Below are positions 34,152-41,924 of a stretch of DNA of 64,000 nt, in pieces (position 1 is the stretch's first letter; every line of letters begins with the position of its first letter). A model generated the notes under the pieces. That model was given only the letters and a program-made list of their open reading frames with translations. It was not told the DNA's origin and did no database searches. Location: the NCBI GenBank assembly GCA_964646615.1, contig CAZYEV010000034.1, positions 23,515 to 87,514 on the forward strand. Reading direction: 5' to 3'. Position numbers and translations under genes: made by a program. The stretch comes from M3007 sp964646615 (GTDB lineage Bacteria; Bacteroidota; Bacteroidia; Chitinophagales; Saprospiraceae).

Positions 34152-34210
34152 CCCCTAACCGCCAAACTGGTTTGGCCCCGTGGCTGCCAAACTTATTTGG
34201 CAGCCACGGG
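34152..34210. repeat. Two tandem palindromic repeat units between scpA and rsmI-like
   Basis: The cores GCCAAACTGGTTTGGC (34161-34176) and GCCAAACTTATTTGGC (34186-34201) start 25 bp apart, the same period as at 28573. The first is in reverse orientation, preceded by CCCCTAACC (complement of GGTTAGGGG). The second is extended to 11-bp arms TGGCTGCCAAA/TTTGGCAGCCA. The divergent gene starts flank them. Confidence 0.85.
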
Positions 34211-34237
34211 CAAAGATACAAACCGCTTTCCGGGTGG

Positions 34238-34245
34238 TAATTTTG
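34238..34245 (+). promoter_or_regulatory. -7 box TAATTTTG for the rsmI-like gene
   Basis: An exact TAnnTTTG match 33 bp upstream of the proposed TTG start at 34279 and inside the longer open frame, arguing against a start at 34180. Confidence 0.55.
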
Positions 34246-34278
34246 GGCGTTTTTTGGCTGACGATCTTCCATACTGTT

Positions 34279-34992
34279 TTGGCTCTTTACCTCATTCCCA
34301 CGCCCATTTCTGAGGCCGCTTTCGACACCCTGCCGGCAGCCACAGTAGAAGTAGCGCGGCGCATAGACGTTTTCATTGTCGAGCGCGCCAAAACGGCGCG
34401 TCATTTCATTAAGCACCTGAAGCCTCAGCATCCGTTGAGCGAGCTGGTGTTCGTCGAGCTCGACCGCGACGGCGGGCTGACGCCGGAGGTGCTGGAGGTC
34501 TTCGAGCAGGCCATGCAGCAAGGGCGCGATGTGGGTTTGCTTTCTGAAGCGGGTTGCCCAGGTGTGGCCGACCCGGGAGCTGCTGTAGTGGCGCTGGCGC
34601 ATCGCAAAGGCGTTCCGGTGGTTCCGCTCGTAGGGCCGTCGTCTATTTTGTTGGCGCTGATGGCTTCGGGGTTGAATGGCCAGCGTTTTGCTTTTCACGG
34701 TTACCTGTCGCCCAAGCGGCCGGAGTTGATGCGGCAGCTGCGGCAGCTGGAGCAGCAGGCGCGACAGCACGACCAGACGCAAATGTTCATCGAGACCCCA
34801 TATCGGGCGCCCTGGCTTTTCGAGGTGGCACTGACGGCCCTGCAAGCCGACACGCTTTTGGGAGTGGCGCAGGAACTGACAGGCCCAGAGGCTTTTGTAC
34901 GCACCCTGTCGGTACGAGCCTGGCGCGAGCAGAAGCTGGTGTTAGCAGCAAAGCCGGCGGTATTTTTAATCGGGAAGTCGGGTATTGGATAG
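34279..34992 (+). CDS. RsmI-like SAM-dependent (tetrapyrrole-type) methyltransferase
   Basis: A 237-residue protein of the RsmI (16S rRNA C1402 2'-O-methyltransferase)/uroporphyrin methylase superfamily. N-terminal ALYLIPTPI is the first strand; SEAGCPGVADPGAAVVA and VPLVGPSSILLALMASGLNG are the SAM-binding GP-motifs; HGYLSPKRPE and FIETPYR are RsmI-type. The frame is open to 34180, but that would run through two palindromic repeats and the promoter box. The TTG at 34279, giving MALYLIPTPI, matches the usual family N-terminus and length; the start is inferred. Confidence 0.85.
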   Translation: MALYLIPTPISEAAFDTLPAATVEVARRIDVFIVERAKTARHFIKHLKPQHPLSELVFVELDRDGGLTPEVLEVFEQAMQQGRDVGLLSEAGCPGVADPGAAVVALAHRKGVPVVPLVGPSSILLALMASGLNGQRFAFHGYLSPKRPELMRQLRQLEQQARQHDQTQMFIETPYRAPWLFEVALTALQADTLLGVAQELTGPEAFVRTLSVRAWREQKLVLAAKPAVFLIGKSGIG

Positions 34993-35015
34993 AGCTGCGA
35001 AACACGGAAAAGCAA

Positions 35016-35041
35016 AAGGCCTCCCGCTTTCGGGAGGCCTT
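35016..35041 (-). terminator. Intrinsic terminator of the crp/fnr-family gene
   Basis: An 11-bp stem AAGGCCTCCCG/CGGGAGGCCTT has a 4-nt loop; on the minus strand it is followed by TTGCTTTT, about 50 bp after the regulator's stop. It also lies 24 bp after the rsmI-like stop and may serve both genes. Confidence 0.75.
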
Positions 35042-35089
35042 CACATCAGACTTGCAACAGCTTATTTGTTTGGGTTATACTGCTGACGG

Positions 35090-35770
35090 TCAGGCTAACT
35101 TGCTTACATCTCGGAAAAGGATAGAGTGGCGGTCGAAGTGGATGAGGTTGGACTTGCGCAGTTCGTTGAGCACGGCCGTTACCGTTTGGCGGCTGGTGCC
35201 GGTGATGTTGGCGATTTCCTGCTGGGGGAAGAAGTCGCGCACCAGTGTCTCATAGCCTACTTGCATGCCTTCTTTGCCCGCTACCTCGAGCAGGAACTGG
35301 ATGACGCGCTCGCGGGCGTCTCGAAGTAAAACTTGGGCCAGACGGTCTTCGACACGCTTGAGGCGGCTGCTCAGGTGTTGCAGGCAGCACAGCATCATGC
35401 GCGGATTAGTGTGCATCAGGTACATGAAATCGGAGCAACGCACTGCAAGGTATTCCGCGCTTTCGCTGAGCACCTGAGCAAATTCGGTGCGGGTGCGCTC
35501 GCCCATGAGCACCGACTCGCCGAAAACGGCATCGGCGCGGAGCAAATCTTTGATAACCTCCCGCCGATCATTAGAATAAGCGCCAACCTTGATGCGTCCG
35601 GAATGCAAAAAATAGAGGTGATCTGCTGCATCTCCTGGCTGATAGATAAACCGAAACTTGCGCCGGAAAACCAATTGAGCAGAAGCGGCCAGACGGCTCA
35701 TTTCTTCCTCCGACAGGACCTGCAACAACGGAAAGCGTTTGAGGAAGGCTACTTTAGCGGCATTATCCAT
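35090..35770 (-). CDS. Crp/Fnr-family transcription regulator
   Basis: A 226-residue protein with a cyclic-nucleotide-binding jelly roll (residues ~20-130: FRFIYQPGDAADHLYFLHSGRIKVGAY, DAVFGESVLMG) and a C-terminal HTH_Crp domain (FFPQQEIANITGTSRQTVTAVLNELRK). The RAVASA-like cAMP signature is replaced by RTRTEFAQVL and there is no N-terminal Cys cluster for an Fe-S centre, so neither cAMP nor O2 sensing is evident. Ligand and targets unknown. Confidence 0.93.
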   Translation of the reverse strand: MDNAAKVAFLKRFPLLQVLSEEEMSRLAASAQLVFRRKFRFIYQPGDAADHLYFLHSGRIKVGAYSNDRREVIKDLLRADAVFGESVLMGERTRTEFAQVLSESAEYLAVRCSDFMYLMHTNPRMMLCCLQHLSSRLKRVEDRLAQVLLRDARERVIQFLLEVAGKEGMQVGYETLVRDFFPQQEIANITGTSRQTVTAVLNELRKSNLIHFDRHSILFRDVSKLA

Positions 35771-35815
35771 GGCGGCTCCTTTTTGCAGATTTAAAAAAAT
35801 TTACTCTTCACGATA

Positions 35816-35823
35816 CAAAAGTA
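35816..35823 (-). promoter_or_regulatory. -7 box TACTTTTG for the crp/fnr-family gene
   Basis: An exact minus-strand TAnnTTTG match 46 bp upstream of the ATG at 35770. The leader is AT-rich. The 35771-36086 stretch holds this box, an A/T-rich segment around 35870-35945 and the next terminator, but no gene. Confidence 0.55.
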
Positions 35824-35945
35824 GGGCTGCCATGAAGCGCTGCTCAAGCACAAAGAAGGCAGTTTGTCGGGCTTTTTTTTATTTAAAAAAATGCATAATT
35901 GCCTAAATTTCAATTTTTTGAGCAGATTGCTTTCTTCAAAAAAAT

Positions 35946-35979
35946 AAAGCCGGCAGTGTATTTGTGCACTGCCGGCTTT
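35946..35979 (-). terminator. Intrinsic terminator after the DUF2795 gene
   Basis: Arms AAAGCCGGCAGTG and CACTGCCGGCTTT are perfect 13-bp complements; on the minus strand they are followed by ATTTTTTTG. It lies ~108 bp after the DUF2795 stop and would end the queA-DUF2795 unit. Confidence 0.85.
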
Positions 35980-36086
35980 GCGGATTTGCTGCCCGCCTCG
36001 CTGCGCTGTCAAGCGGGTACGGTGGCCCGCATACGTTTGAGGTATGAGGCAAGCCAGCACCTGGCGTTGGCGTAGCTGTTTGGAGG

Positions 36087-36308
36087 TCAGTACTCGTCTT
36101 CGTTGAAGAAGAAGTCGTCGTGGCGCAAGTAGTCTGGCCAGATGTCTTCGATACTTTCGTACAGCTCGCCATCGTCTTCGAGTTCGTTGAGGTTTTCGAT
36201 GACTTCGGCGGGCGCTCCGGAGCGGATGGCGTAGTCTATGAGTTCCTCTTTTGTTGCGGGCCAGGGCGCTTCTTCGAGGTGAGAGGCTAATTCAAGCGTC
36301 CAGTACAT
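36087..36308 (-). CDS. DUF2795 small acidic protein
   Basis: A 73-residue protein starting MYWTLELASHLEEAPWPAT, then IDYAIRSGAPAEVIENLNEL and a strongly acidic tail ending FFFNEDEY. This is the highly conserved Bacteroidota DUF2795 pattern; its function is unknown. It follows queA by 52 bp on the same strand and no separate promoter box is visible, so cotranscription with queA is likely. Confidence 0.9.
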   Translation of the reverse strand: MYWTLELASHLEEAPWPATKEELIDYAIRSGAPAEVIENLNELEDDGELYESIEDIWPDYLRHDDFFFNEDEY

Positions 36309-36360
36309 AGTTGATTTTGGTTAGATTTTGAACAGGTTATTCGGATAATTTTCTTGCGCG

Positions 36361-37425
36361 TTAAAGGATAAGCATGGCATCGCCGTAGCTGTAGAAGCGG
36401 TATTTTTCCTTAACGGCCTCCTGGTAGGCGTCCATGATAAGTTCCGTACCGCCAAATGCGCACACCATGATAAGCACACTGGATTTGGGCAGGTGGAAGT
36501 TGGTGATCATCGAGTTGGCAATGTGAAACTCGTAGGGCGGATAGATGAACTTGTTGGTCCAGCCTTCTACGGGTTTGAGCAGGTTTTCGGCGGATACGGC
36601 CGTTTCGATGGAGCGCATGACGGTAGTGCCTACGGCACAGACTTTTTTACCGGCTTTAATGGCGCTGTTGACGGCGTCGGCGGCCTCTTGCGGGATGCGG
36701 AAGTATTCGGCCTCCATTTTGTGCTTGGAGAGGTCTTCTACTTCGATGGTTCGGAAGGTGCCCAGGCCAATGTGCAGGGTGATTTCGGCGAACAAAACGC
36801 CCTTGAGCTCCAGCCGCTTAAGGAGTTCGCGGCTGAAGTGCAGCCCTGCGGTCGGAGCGGCTACGGCGCCTTCTTCTTTGGCATAGACGGTCTGATAGCG
36901 CTCGGCATCTAAAGGTTCCGGCTCACGGTCAATGTACGTGGGCAGCGGCGTGTTGCCCAATCGTTTAAGGGTAGCCCGGAACTCTTCATCTGGTCCGTCG
37001 AACAAGAAGCGCAGGGTGCGTCCGCGCGAAGTGGTGTTGTCCACAACTTCGGCCGAGAGCACGTCGTTGCCGTTTTCGTCCTCGAAGTAGAGTTTATTAC
37101 CTACGCGGATTTTGCGCGCGGGATCTACCAGTACGTCCCACAAGCGCGCCTTGGCGTTGAGCTCGCGCAGCAAGAAGACCTCAATGGTGGAGCCTGTGCG
37201 TTCTTTCTTGCCGTACATGCGGGCCGGGAAGACCTTCGTATTGTTGAAGATCATAGCATCGCCCTCGTCGAAATAAGAGAGGACATCGCGGAACATCTTG
37301 TGCTCGATCTTTCCGGTATTGCGATGGACAACCATCAGCCGGCTTTTATCGCGTTCTTCGGCTGGATATTTGGCTATCAGCTCGGGTGGTAAATGGTAGT
37401 CAAAACTGCTCAGTTTAGTGCGCAT
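36361..37425 (-). CDS. queA: S-adenosylmethionine:tRNA ribosyltransferase-isomerase
   Basis: A 354-residue QueA, which transfers and isomerises the ribosyl moiety of SAM onto preQ1-tRNA to make epoxyqueuosine. Diagnostic segments: FDYHLPPELIAKYPAEERDKSRLMV at the N-terminus, MIFNNTKVFPARMYGKK, AAPTAGLHFS, HIGLGTFRTIEVEDLSKHKME and FHLPKSSVLIMVCAFGG near the end. Full length for the family. It has its own promoter box and is divergent from nothing; typA lies upstream on the same strand. Confidence 0.96.
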   Translation of the reverse strand: MRTKLSSFDYHLPPELIAKYPAEERDKSRLMVVHRNTGKIEHKMFRDVLSYFDEGDAMIFNNTKVFPARMYGKKERTGSTIEVFLLRELNAKARLWDVLVDPARKIRVGNKLYFEDENGNDVLSAEVVDNTTSRGRTLRFLFDGPDEEFRATLKRLGNTPLPTYIDREPEPLDAERYQTVYAKEEGAVAAPTAGLHFSRELLKRLELKGVLFAEITLHIGLGTFRTIEVEDLSKHKMEAEYFRIPQEAADAVNSAIKAGKKVCAVGTTVMRSIETAVSAENLLKPVEGWTNKFIYPPYEFHIANSMITNFHLPKSSVLIMVCAFGGTELIMDAYQEAVKEKYRFYSYGDAMLIL

Positions 37426-37466
37426 AACCCGTCAGGAAAAAGGGTAAGAGTGCTACAAAATGGCCG

Positions 37467-37474
37467 CAAAAATA
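37467..37474 (-). promoter_or_regulatory. -7 box TATTTTTG for queA
   Basis: An exact minus-strand TAnnTTTG match 42 bp upstream of the queA ATG. Confidence 0.5.
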
Positions 37475-37510
37475 GATTTTATTCCCAAACGATAAGGAGC
37501 AAAAAAAGGT

Positions 37511-37544
37511 TCAGCCCTTTGCGATTAGGCTGGGCAAAGGGCTG
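37511..37544 (-). terminator. Intrinsic terminator of typA
   Basis: Arms TCAGCCCTTTGC and GCAAAGGGCTGA are perfect 12-bp complements with a 10-nt loop; on the minus strand they are followed by ACCTTTTTTT. It lies 24 bp after the typA stop. Confidence 0.88.
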
Positions 37545-37567
37545 ATGACGAGCGGGCGTGTTCGGCT

Positions 37568-39379
37568 TTATACCGTTACGACACCACGCGGTGCTCTTTT
37601 GCGCTCATGCTCTTTGAGGAAGATTTTGCGCAGTCGGATGCTTTTGGGCGTAACTTCGACATATTCATCTTCCTGGATGTACTCTAAGGCCTCTTCTAAA
37701 GTGAACTGACGGGCAGGCGGCAGCGAGGCTTTATCGTCGGAGCCAGAGGCGCGCATATTGGTCAGTTTCTTAGTCTTGGTTACGTTGACGACCAGGTCAT
37801 TTGAGCGGTTGTGCTCGCCGATGACCTGCCCTTCGTAAACTTCTTCGCCGGGTTCGATGAAGAAGACGCCGCGGTCCTGGAGGTTATCCAGCGAGTAGGC
37901 GATGGCTGTGCCGGTTTCCATGACGATGAGCGAGCCGTTTTGGCGTCCGGGGATGTCGCCCTTCCAGGGTTCATAGGTCAGGAAGCGGTGGGTAACGATG
38001 GCTTCGCCCTGAGTGGCCGTGAGCAGCTGCGAACGCAGGCCGATAATGCCGCGCGAAGGGATTTCGAAGCGCAGCAGGAAGCGGTCGTTGCGCGGCTCCA
38101 TGCTCTTGAGCACGCCTTTGCGGCGGGTTACGAGTTCGATGCACTTGCCGCTAAAGGCTTCCGGCACGTCTATGCTCATCTCTTCGATGGGTTCGTGTTT
38201 AACGCCATCTATAACCCGGATGATGACCGTGGGCTGGCCTATTTGCAGCTCGTAGCCTTCGCGACGCATGGTTTCGATGAGAATACTCAGATGCAATACA
38301 CCGCGGCCATAGACCATGAAGGAGTCGGCGCTTTGCGTTTCTTCCATGCGCATGGCTAAGTTTTTCTCCAGTTCGCGCATCAAGCGGTCGCGGATGTGGC
38401 GGCTGGTAACGAATTTGCCCTCGCGCCCGAAGAAAGGAGAGTCGTTGATGGTGAACAGCATGCTCATCGTTGGCTCATCCACGGCGATGGGGTCGAGTGC
38501 TTCAGGGTTTTCAAAGTCGGCAATGGTGTCGCCGATTTCGAAGCCTTCCAGCCCTACCACTGCGCAGATATCGCCTGCTTCCACGATATCGGCTTCTTTG
38601 CGGCCCAGGCCGTCGAAGGTGAACAGTTGCTTGATGCGGTGTTTCTGCACTGTGCCGTCTTTTTTCACCAGCGAGACCGGCTGGTTGGCGCTCAGCTGGC
38701 CGCGCTTCAGGCGGCCAATGGCAATACGCCCGACGTAGCTGGAATAGTCCAGCGACGTGATGAGCATTTGGGTGGTGCCCTCTTCGGTTTGCGGCTCTGG
38801 GATGTAGCGGATGATGTCGTCGAGCAGTGGCGTGATGTCGCTGGTGGGTTTTTTCCAGTCGTGGCTCATCCAGCCTTGCTTAGCCGAGCCAAAGATGACG
38901 GGGAAGTCCAGTTGTTCGTCGTTGGCGCCCAGCGAGAACATCAGGTCGAACACCTGCTCGTGCGCCCAGTCGGGGTTGCAGTTGGGCTTGTCCACTTTGT
39001 TGATGACGACCACGACCTTTTTGCCCATTTGCAGGGCCTTTTGCAGCACGAAGCGCGTCTGGGGCATGGGGCCTTCAAAGGCGTCCACCAGCAGCAGTAC
39101 GCCATCGGCCATGTTGAGCACGCGCTCTACTTCGCCACCAAAGTCGGCGTGGCCGGGGGTATCAATGACGTTGATCTTGACGTCCTTGTATTGGATGGCG
39201 ATATTTTTGGCCAGGATGGTGATGCCGCGCTCGCGCTCCAGGTCGTTGTTGTCCAACAGGAGTTCGCCCGTAACCTCGTGAGCCTTGAGCACCCGGGCGG
39301 CGTGGATCATTTTGTCCACTAAGGTCGTCTTGCCGTGGTCAACGTGGGCAATGATGGCGACATTTCGGATATTTTTCAT
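37568..39379 (-). CDS. typA: Ribosome-associated GTPase TypA/BipA
   Basis: A 603-residue translational GTPase. G motifs: AHVDHGKTTL (G1), RGITI (G2), DTPGHADFGG (G3), NKVDKPN (G4) and GSAKQGW (G5). Domain II, III and V equivalents follow, and the unique BipA C-terminal domain is present (TKTKKLTNMRASGSDDK; EYIQEDEYVEVTPKSIRLRK). It acts in ribosome assembly and stress adaptation. The longer frame to 39424 passes through the promoter box, so the ATG at 39379 (MKNIRNVAIIAHVDHGK) is the start. Confidence 0.97.
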   Translation of the reverse strand: MKNIRNVAIIAHVDHGKTTLVDKMIHAARVLKAHEVTGELLLDNNDLERERGITILAKNIAIQYKDVKINVIDTPGHADFGGEVERVLNMADGVLLLVDAFEGPMPQTRFVLQKALQMGKKVVVVINKVDKPNCNPDWAHEQVFDLMFSLGANDEQLDFPVIFGSAKQGWMSHDWKKPTSDITPLLDDIIRYIPEPQTEEGTTQMLITSLDYSSYVGRIAIGRLKRGQLSANQPVSLVKKDGTVQKHRIKQLFTFDGLGRKEADIVEAGDICAVVGLEGFEIGDTIADFENPEALDPIAVDEPTMSMLFTINDSPFFGREGKFVTSRHIRDRLMRELEKNLAMRMEETQSADSFMVYGRGVLHLSILIETMRREGYELQIGQPTVIIRVIDGVKHEPIEEMSIDVPEAFSGKCIELVTRRKGVLKSMEPRNDRFLLRFEIPSRGIIGLRSQLLTATQGEAIVTHRFLTYEPWKGDIPGRQNGSLIVMETGTAIAYSLDNLQDRGVFFIEPGEEVYEGQVIGEHNRSNDLVVNVTKTKKLTNMRASGSDDKASLPPARQFTLEEALEYIQEDEYVEVTPKSIRLRKIFLKEHERKRAPRGVVTV

Positions 39380-39398
39380 AGTCAACACAAATAGGGCG

Positions 39399-39432
39399 CA
39401 AAGGTACGACGCTCGCACCCGCATTGGTGCGA
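39399..39432 (-). promoter_or_regulatory. typA promoter with palindrome at the -33 region
   Basis: The -7 box TACCTTTG (39406-39399, exact) lies 20 bp upstream of the ATG. A 7-bp inverted repeat TCGCACC/GGTGCGA (39413-39432) sits where the -33 element should be and could be an operator. On the plus strand the same palindrome is followed by TTTTT and could instead terminate antisense transcription. Confidence 0.5.
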
Positions 39433-39539
39433 TTTTTGAAATTTAAATTTGCGGGCCAGCCTTGTTATTTAATGAAAAATTAAAAAACGGCGCCCTAAGA
39501 ATGCTCAACCAAATGATATTTCATTGCTTAAGTGCCGGC

Positions 39540-40046
39540 TCACACGCGGAAGGGCGTTTGCGTGGAGAAAATCGCCGCCATGGGGATGCGTATGTCCAAA
39601 TGCGGGTCGAAGAGCTCGTCTTTTTGGGAAAAGACTTCGTGCTGGCCAGGAGCGCTGAACACGTAAATGCTCTGTAGCGTGGGCAACACTAACCAACACG
39701 ACTTGACGCCAAAGGAGAAGTAGGTGTGGGTTTTGTCCACAAGCGTCTGCAACACCTGATTGGGCGAGAGGATTTCGATGACGGCCAAAGGTGGGTATGT
39801 ACGTTTGGTTTCGTCATGCGAGAAGTTTACAGGCTCAATGGGGTAGATGCAGATATCGGGCGTAGTTTTCTCACCCGGCGTGTCCAGCGTCAGTTCGGAG
39901 AATATCTCGAAGCGCTCTCCAAAATGGACGGACAGGTATGTGATTAGCCTCGCCTGCAAGCGAGCATGTAAGAGACTGGGCATAGGCTTTCCGCGTTCCG
40001 TTTCATAATCTATTTCTACGGGCAGGATTTCTGGTTCCATAGCCAT
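39540..40046 (-). CDS. Uma2-family PD-(D/E)XK nuclease-like protein
   Basis: A 168-residue protein of the Uma2 (DUF820) family, restriction-endonuclease-like fold. Characteristic segments: LLHARLQARLITYL (helix with conserved His), TPDICIYP (Asp of the PD motif), LAVIEILSPNQ (ExK-like strand; Ile-Leu-Ser in place of Lys, as is common in this family) and the TYFSFGVKSCWLVLP tail. Cellular role of Uma2 proteins is unknown. It is monocistronic with its own promoter box. Confidence 0.9.
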   Translation of the reverse strand: MAMEPEILPVEIDYETERGKPMPSLLHARLQARLITYLSVHFGERFEIFSELTLDTPGEKTTPDICIYPIEPVNFSHDETKRTYPPLAVIEILSPNQVLQTLVDKTHTYFSFGVKSCWLVLPTLQSIYVFSAPGQHEVFSQKDELFDPHLDIRIPMAAIFSTQTPFRV

Positions 40047-40072
40047 TGCTTTTTATGTTGGGCAAAAATACG

Positions 40073-40080
40073 GGAATACG
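40073..40080 (-). promoter_or_regulatory. -7 box TATTTTTG for the Uma2 gene
   Basis: An exact minus-strand TAnnTTTG match 27 bp upstream of the start at 40046. Confidence 0.5.
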
Positions 40081-40124
40081 GCTTACGATGCTTGCCTTTT
40101 GGCGTGGATACCTGCTTTTTTAGG

Positions 40125-40835
40125 TTATGTTTTCAGGCGTCCGAAGCCGCCATCTACGGCCCAGATCTGGCCGGTGATGAACTGGGCGGCGTCGGAGAGC
40201 AGGAAGCAGGCGGTTTGAGCGATGTCGGCGGGTGTGGCAATGCGGCGTAGGGGGTGCCGCTGGGCGGCGTTCTGTCGCTTTTCGTCGTTGTTCAGCAAGG
40301 AGGCGGCCAGTGGGGTATCGGTCAGCGTGGGCGCTATGGCGTTAATGCGTACAGAGGGCGCCCATTCGGCGGCCAAAGCGCGCACTAAGCCTTCTACAGC
40401 GCCTTTGGCAGCGGCAATGCTGCTGTGAAAGGGCATGCCGGTCTGGACGGCTACGGTGCTGAACAGGAGCGCGCTACTGCCCGGCCCGGCGGCCTTAAGG
40501 CGGGGGAAGGTTTGCTGGAGGACGCGGAAAGCGCCAACAGCGTTGATTTCCAGTTCTTTTCGGAGGTCGGCAGTGCTGACTCGGCCAAAGGGCTTGAGGT
40601 TGATGCTGCCCGGGCAATAGACGACGCCATGCAGGGCGTCGGGCAGTCCGTGGAGCTGGAAGTTCTCTTCGGTAACGTCCACAGCTTCCCAATGCGCCAT
40701 GGGCGGCAAATGAGTAGGTTGGCGGCGGCTATAGGTGAACAGGTTGGCGCCCTGTTCGCTTAGCAGGCGCGCGATTTCGGCGCCAATGCCCGACGATGCG
40801 CCGACGATAGCGAAATTTTTCCCGGAAAAGCTCAT
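40125..40835 (-). CDS. SDR-family protein lacking the catalytic Tyr
   Basis: A 236-residue SDR with an NAD(P)-binding motif (IVGASSGIGAEIARLL) and C-terminal ITGQIWAVDGGFGRL typical of FabG-like enzymes. At the active site the sequence is FHSSIAAAKGAVEGL: the Lys is kept but the Tyr four residues before it is Ile, so classical dehydrogenase chemistry is questionable. The NNAG motif is also changed (VYCPGSIN). It may be a noncatalytic or atypical SDR. It sits between Uma2 and DUF1573 on the same strand. Confidence 0.85.
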   Translation of the reverse strand: MSFSGKNFAIVGASSGIGAEIARLLSEQGANLFTYSRRQPTHLPPMAHWEAVDVTEENFQLHGLPDALHGVVYCPGSINLKPFGRVSTADLRKELEINAVGAFRVLQQTFPRLKAAGPGSSALLFSTVAVQTGMPFHSSIAAAKGAVEGLVRALAAEWAPSVRINAIAPTLTDTPLAASLLNNDEKRQNAAQRHPLRRIATPADIAQTACFLLSDAAQFITGQIWAVDGGFGRLKT

Positions 40836-40904
40836 GACCTCGTCGTTTGACGGGCGTCTGAACGGCGCTCAAGGCAAATGGTTCAGATGGCGCACAGCGG
40901 CAAA

Positions 40905-41519
40905 TCAGTATTCCCAGGGCATGATGGCCTGTTTTCGGGGCAGCACGTGTGCCTTGAGGTGGAGGATGTGGCGTTTGTTGGGGGCCGAATTGTCGTACAC
41001 GATGATGACCGGTCGGCTATGCCCCAATTTGCCGCGGCTGTTAAACTCCACGCGCAGTTCGGCAGACTCGCCGGGCATGATGGGGTAGTTTGGGGCCTGC
41101 ACGACCGTGCAGTCGCAAGTGGCGCGGGTGCGTTCAATCCAGTAAGGGTATTTGCCGGTGTTAGTTACGCGGAACGACTCCATGCGTACGGTGCCGTCGG
41201 GTATGTCGCCCAGCATGAGGGTGTCGGGCGACCACGCAACGGTGGCGAGCAGCTCCTGCCGGGCCGACTCGCGGTAGAAGTCCAGCAAATCGAGCACTCG
41301 CTTTTTATCGCGCTCGGGCAGCTGCCGGTAAACGTTCTGCATCTCTTCGTCTGGCTGCGCCCCCAGGTGGCGCAGGTAGTGCGTCAGCTGCTGCTTTTGT
41401 TCAGCAGTCAGGGCTTTGAGCAAGGGACGAATGTCGGCGTTGGGTTGCGCCCATACGGCTGCACAGGTCAAAAGCAGGCCGGCGGGAATGAGGCGAATGC
41501 GCAAAAGAAATGGGTACAT
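40905..41519 (-). CDS. DUF1573 exported protein
   Basis: A 204-residue protein with signal peptide ending about AAVWAQ. After a helical acidic segment (LLKALTAEQKQQLTHYLRHL) the C-terminal ~100 residues form an Ig-like DUF1573 domain (FRVTNTGKYPYWIERTRATC, PGESAELRVEFNSRGK). DUF1573 proteins are common exported beta-sandwich proteins in Bacteroidota with no assigned role. The ATG at 41519 is chosen because it gives the signal peptide and lies downstream of the promoter box; the longer frame (41669) does not. Confidence 0.87.
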   Translation of the reverse strand: MYPFLLRIRLIPAGLLLTCAAVWAQPNADIRPLLKALTAEQKQQLTHYLRHLGAQPDEEMQNVYRQLPERDKKRVLDLLDFYRESARQELLATVAWSPDTLMLGDIPDGTVRMESFRVTNTGKYPYWIERTRATCDCTVVQAPNYPIMPGESAELRVEFNSRGKLGHSRPVIIVYDNSAPNKRHILHLKAHVLPRKQAIMPWEY

Positions 41520-41550
41520 GACTTCCGGAAGGTTCCACTCAACGAGTGCG

Positions 41551-41558
41551 CAAAGGTA
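41551..41558 (-). promoter_or_regulatory. -7 box TACCTTTG for the DUF1573 gene
   Basis: An exact minus-strand TAnnTTTG match 32 bp upstream of the ATG at 41519. Confidence 0.55.
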
Positions 41559-41684
41559 GTTCTTACCGGTTTTCGCGTAAGGTTGACCGCTTACGGGTAT
41601 GCCTTTTTGCAAACGACTTTTAAAAATAGCGTTAATGTCCGGTTTTGGCATGTTATTCGCCGCCTTCATAAAAGCCGAAAGTTC

Positions 41685-41692
41685 TACTTTTG
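41685..41692 (+). promoter_or_regulatory. -7 box TACTTTTG upstream of the giant adhesin
   Basis: An exact TAnnTTTG match 233 bp upstream of the ATG at 41925. The implied leader of more than 200 nt is the longest in the window; the 41700-41924 stretch holds no other gene I can see, only weak inverted repeats such as CACCC/GGGTG near 41880. Confidence 0.45.
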
Positions 41693-41924
41693 CTGCCGTT
41701 TCCTCTTTAATTCTACCGTTCCCCGCATGTTCGCGCCGCAGAAGGCGGTGTAATCAAATCAAAGAAGCCCTCCCCGGGTTTACGCCTTTAACCACAGGCG
41801 AAAGCAATCTTCTCCAATCCGTAGTATTCTCCTGCCCAGGCTGACCGACGGTCTCATGCAAAGGCTTCACACACTTTCACCCTGATTTCCGAGTGGGTGT
41901 TGTGCGGGTCTCTTGAGTAGTCGC

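Noticed and set aside
34180..34278. Longer N-terminus of the rsmI-like gene
   Set aside because: It would translate a palindromic repeat and the promoter box and would add a hydrophobic segment not found in the family.
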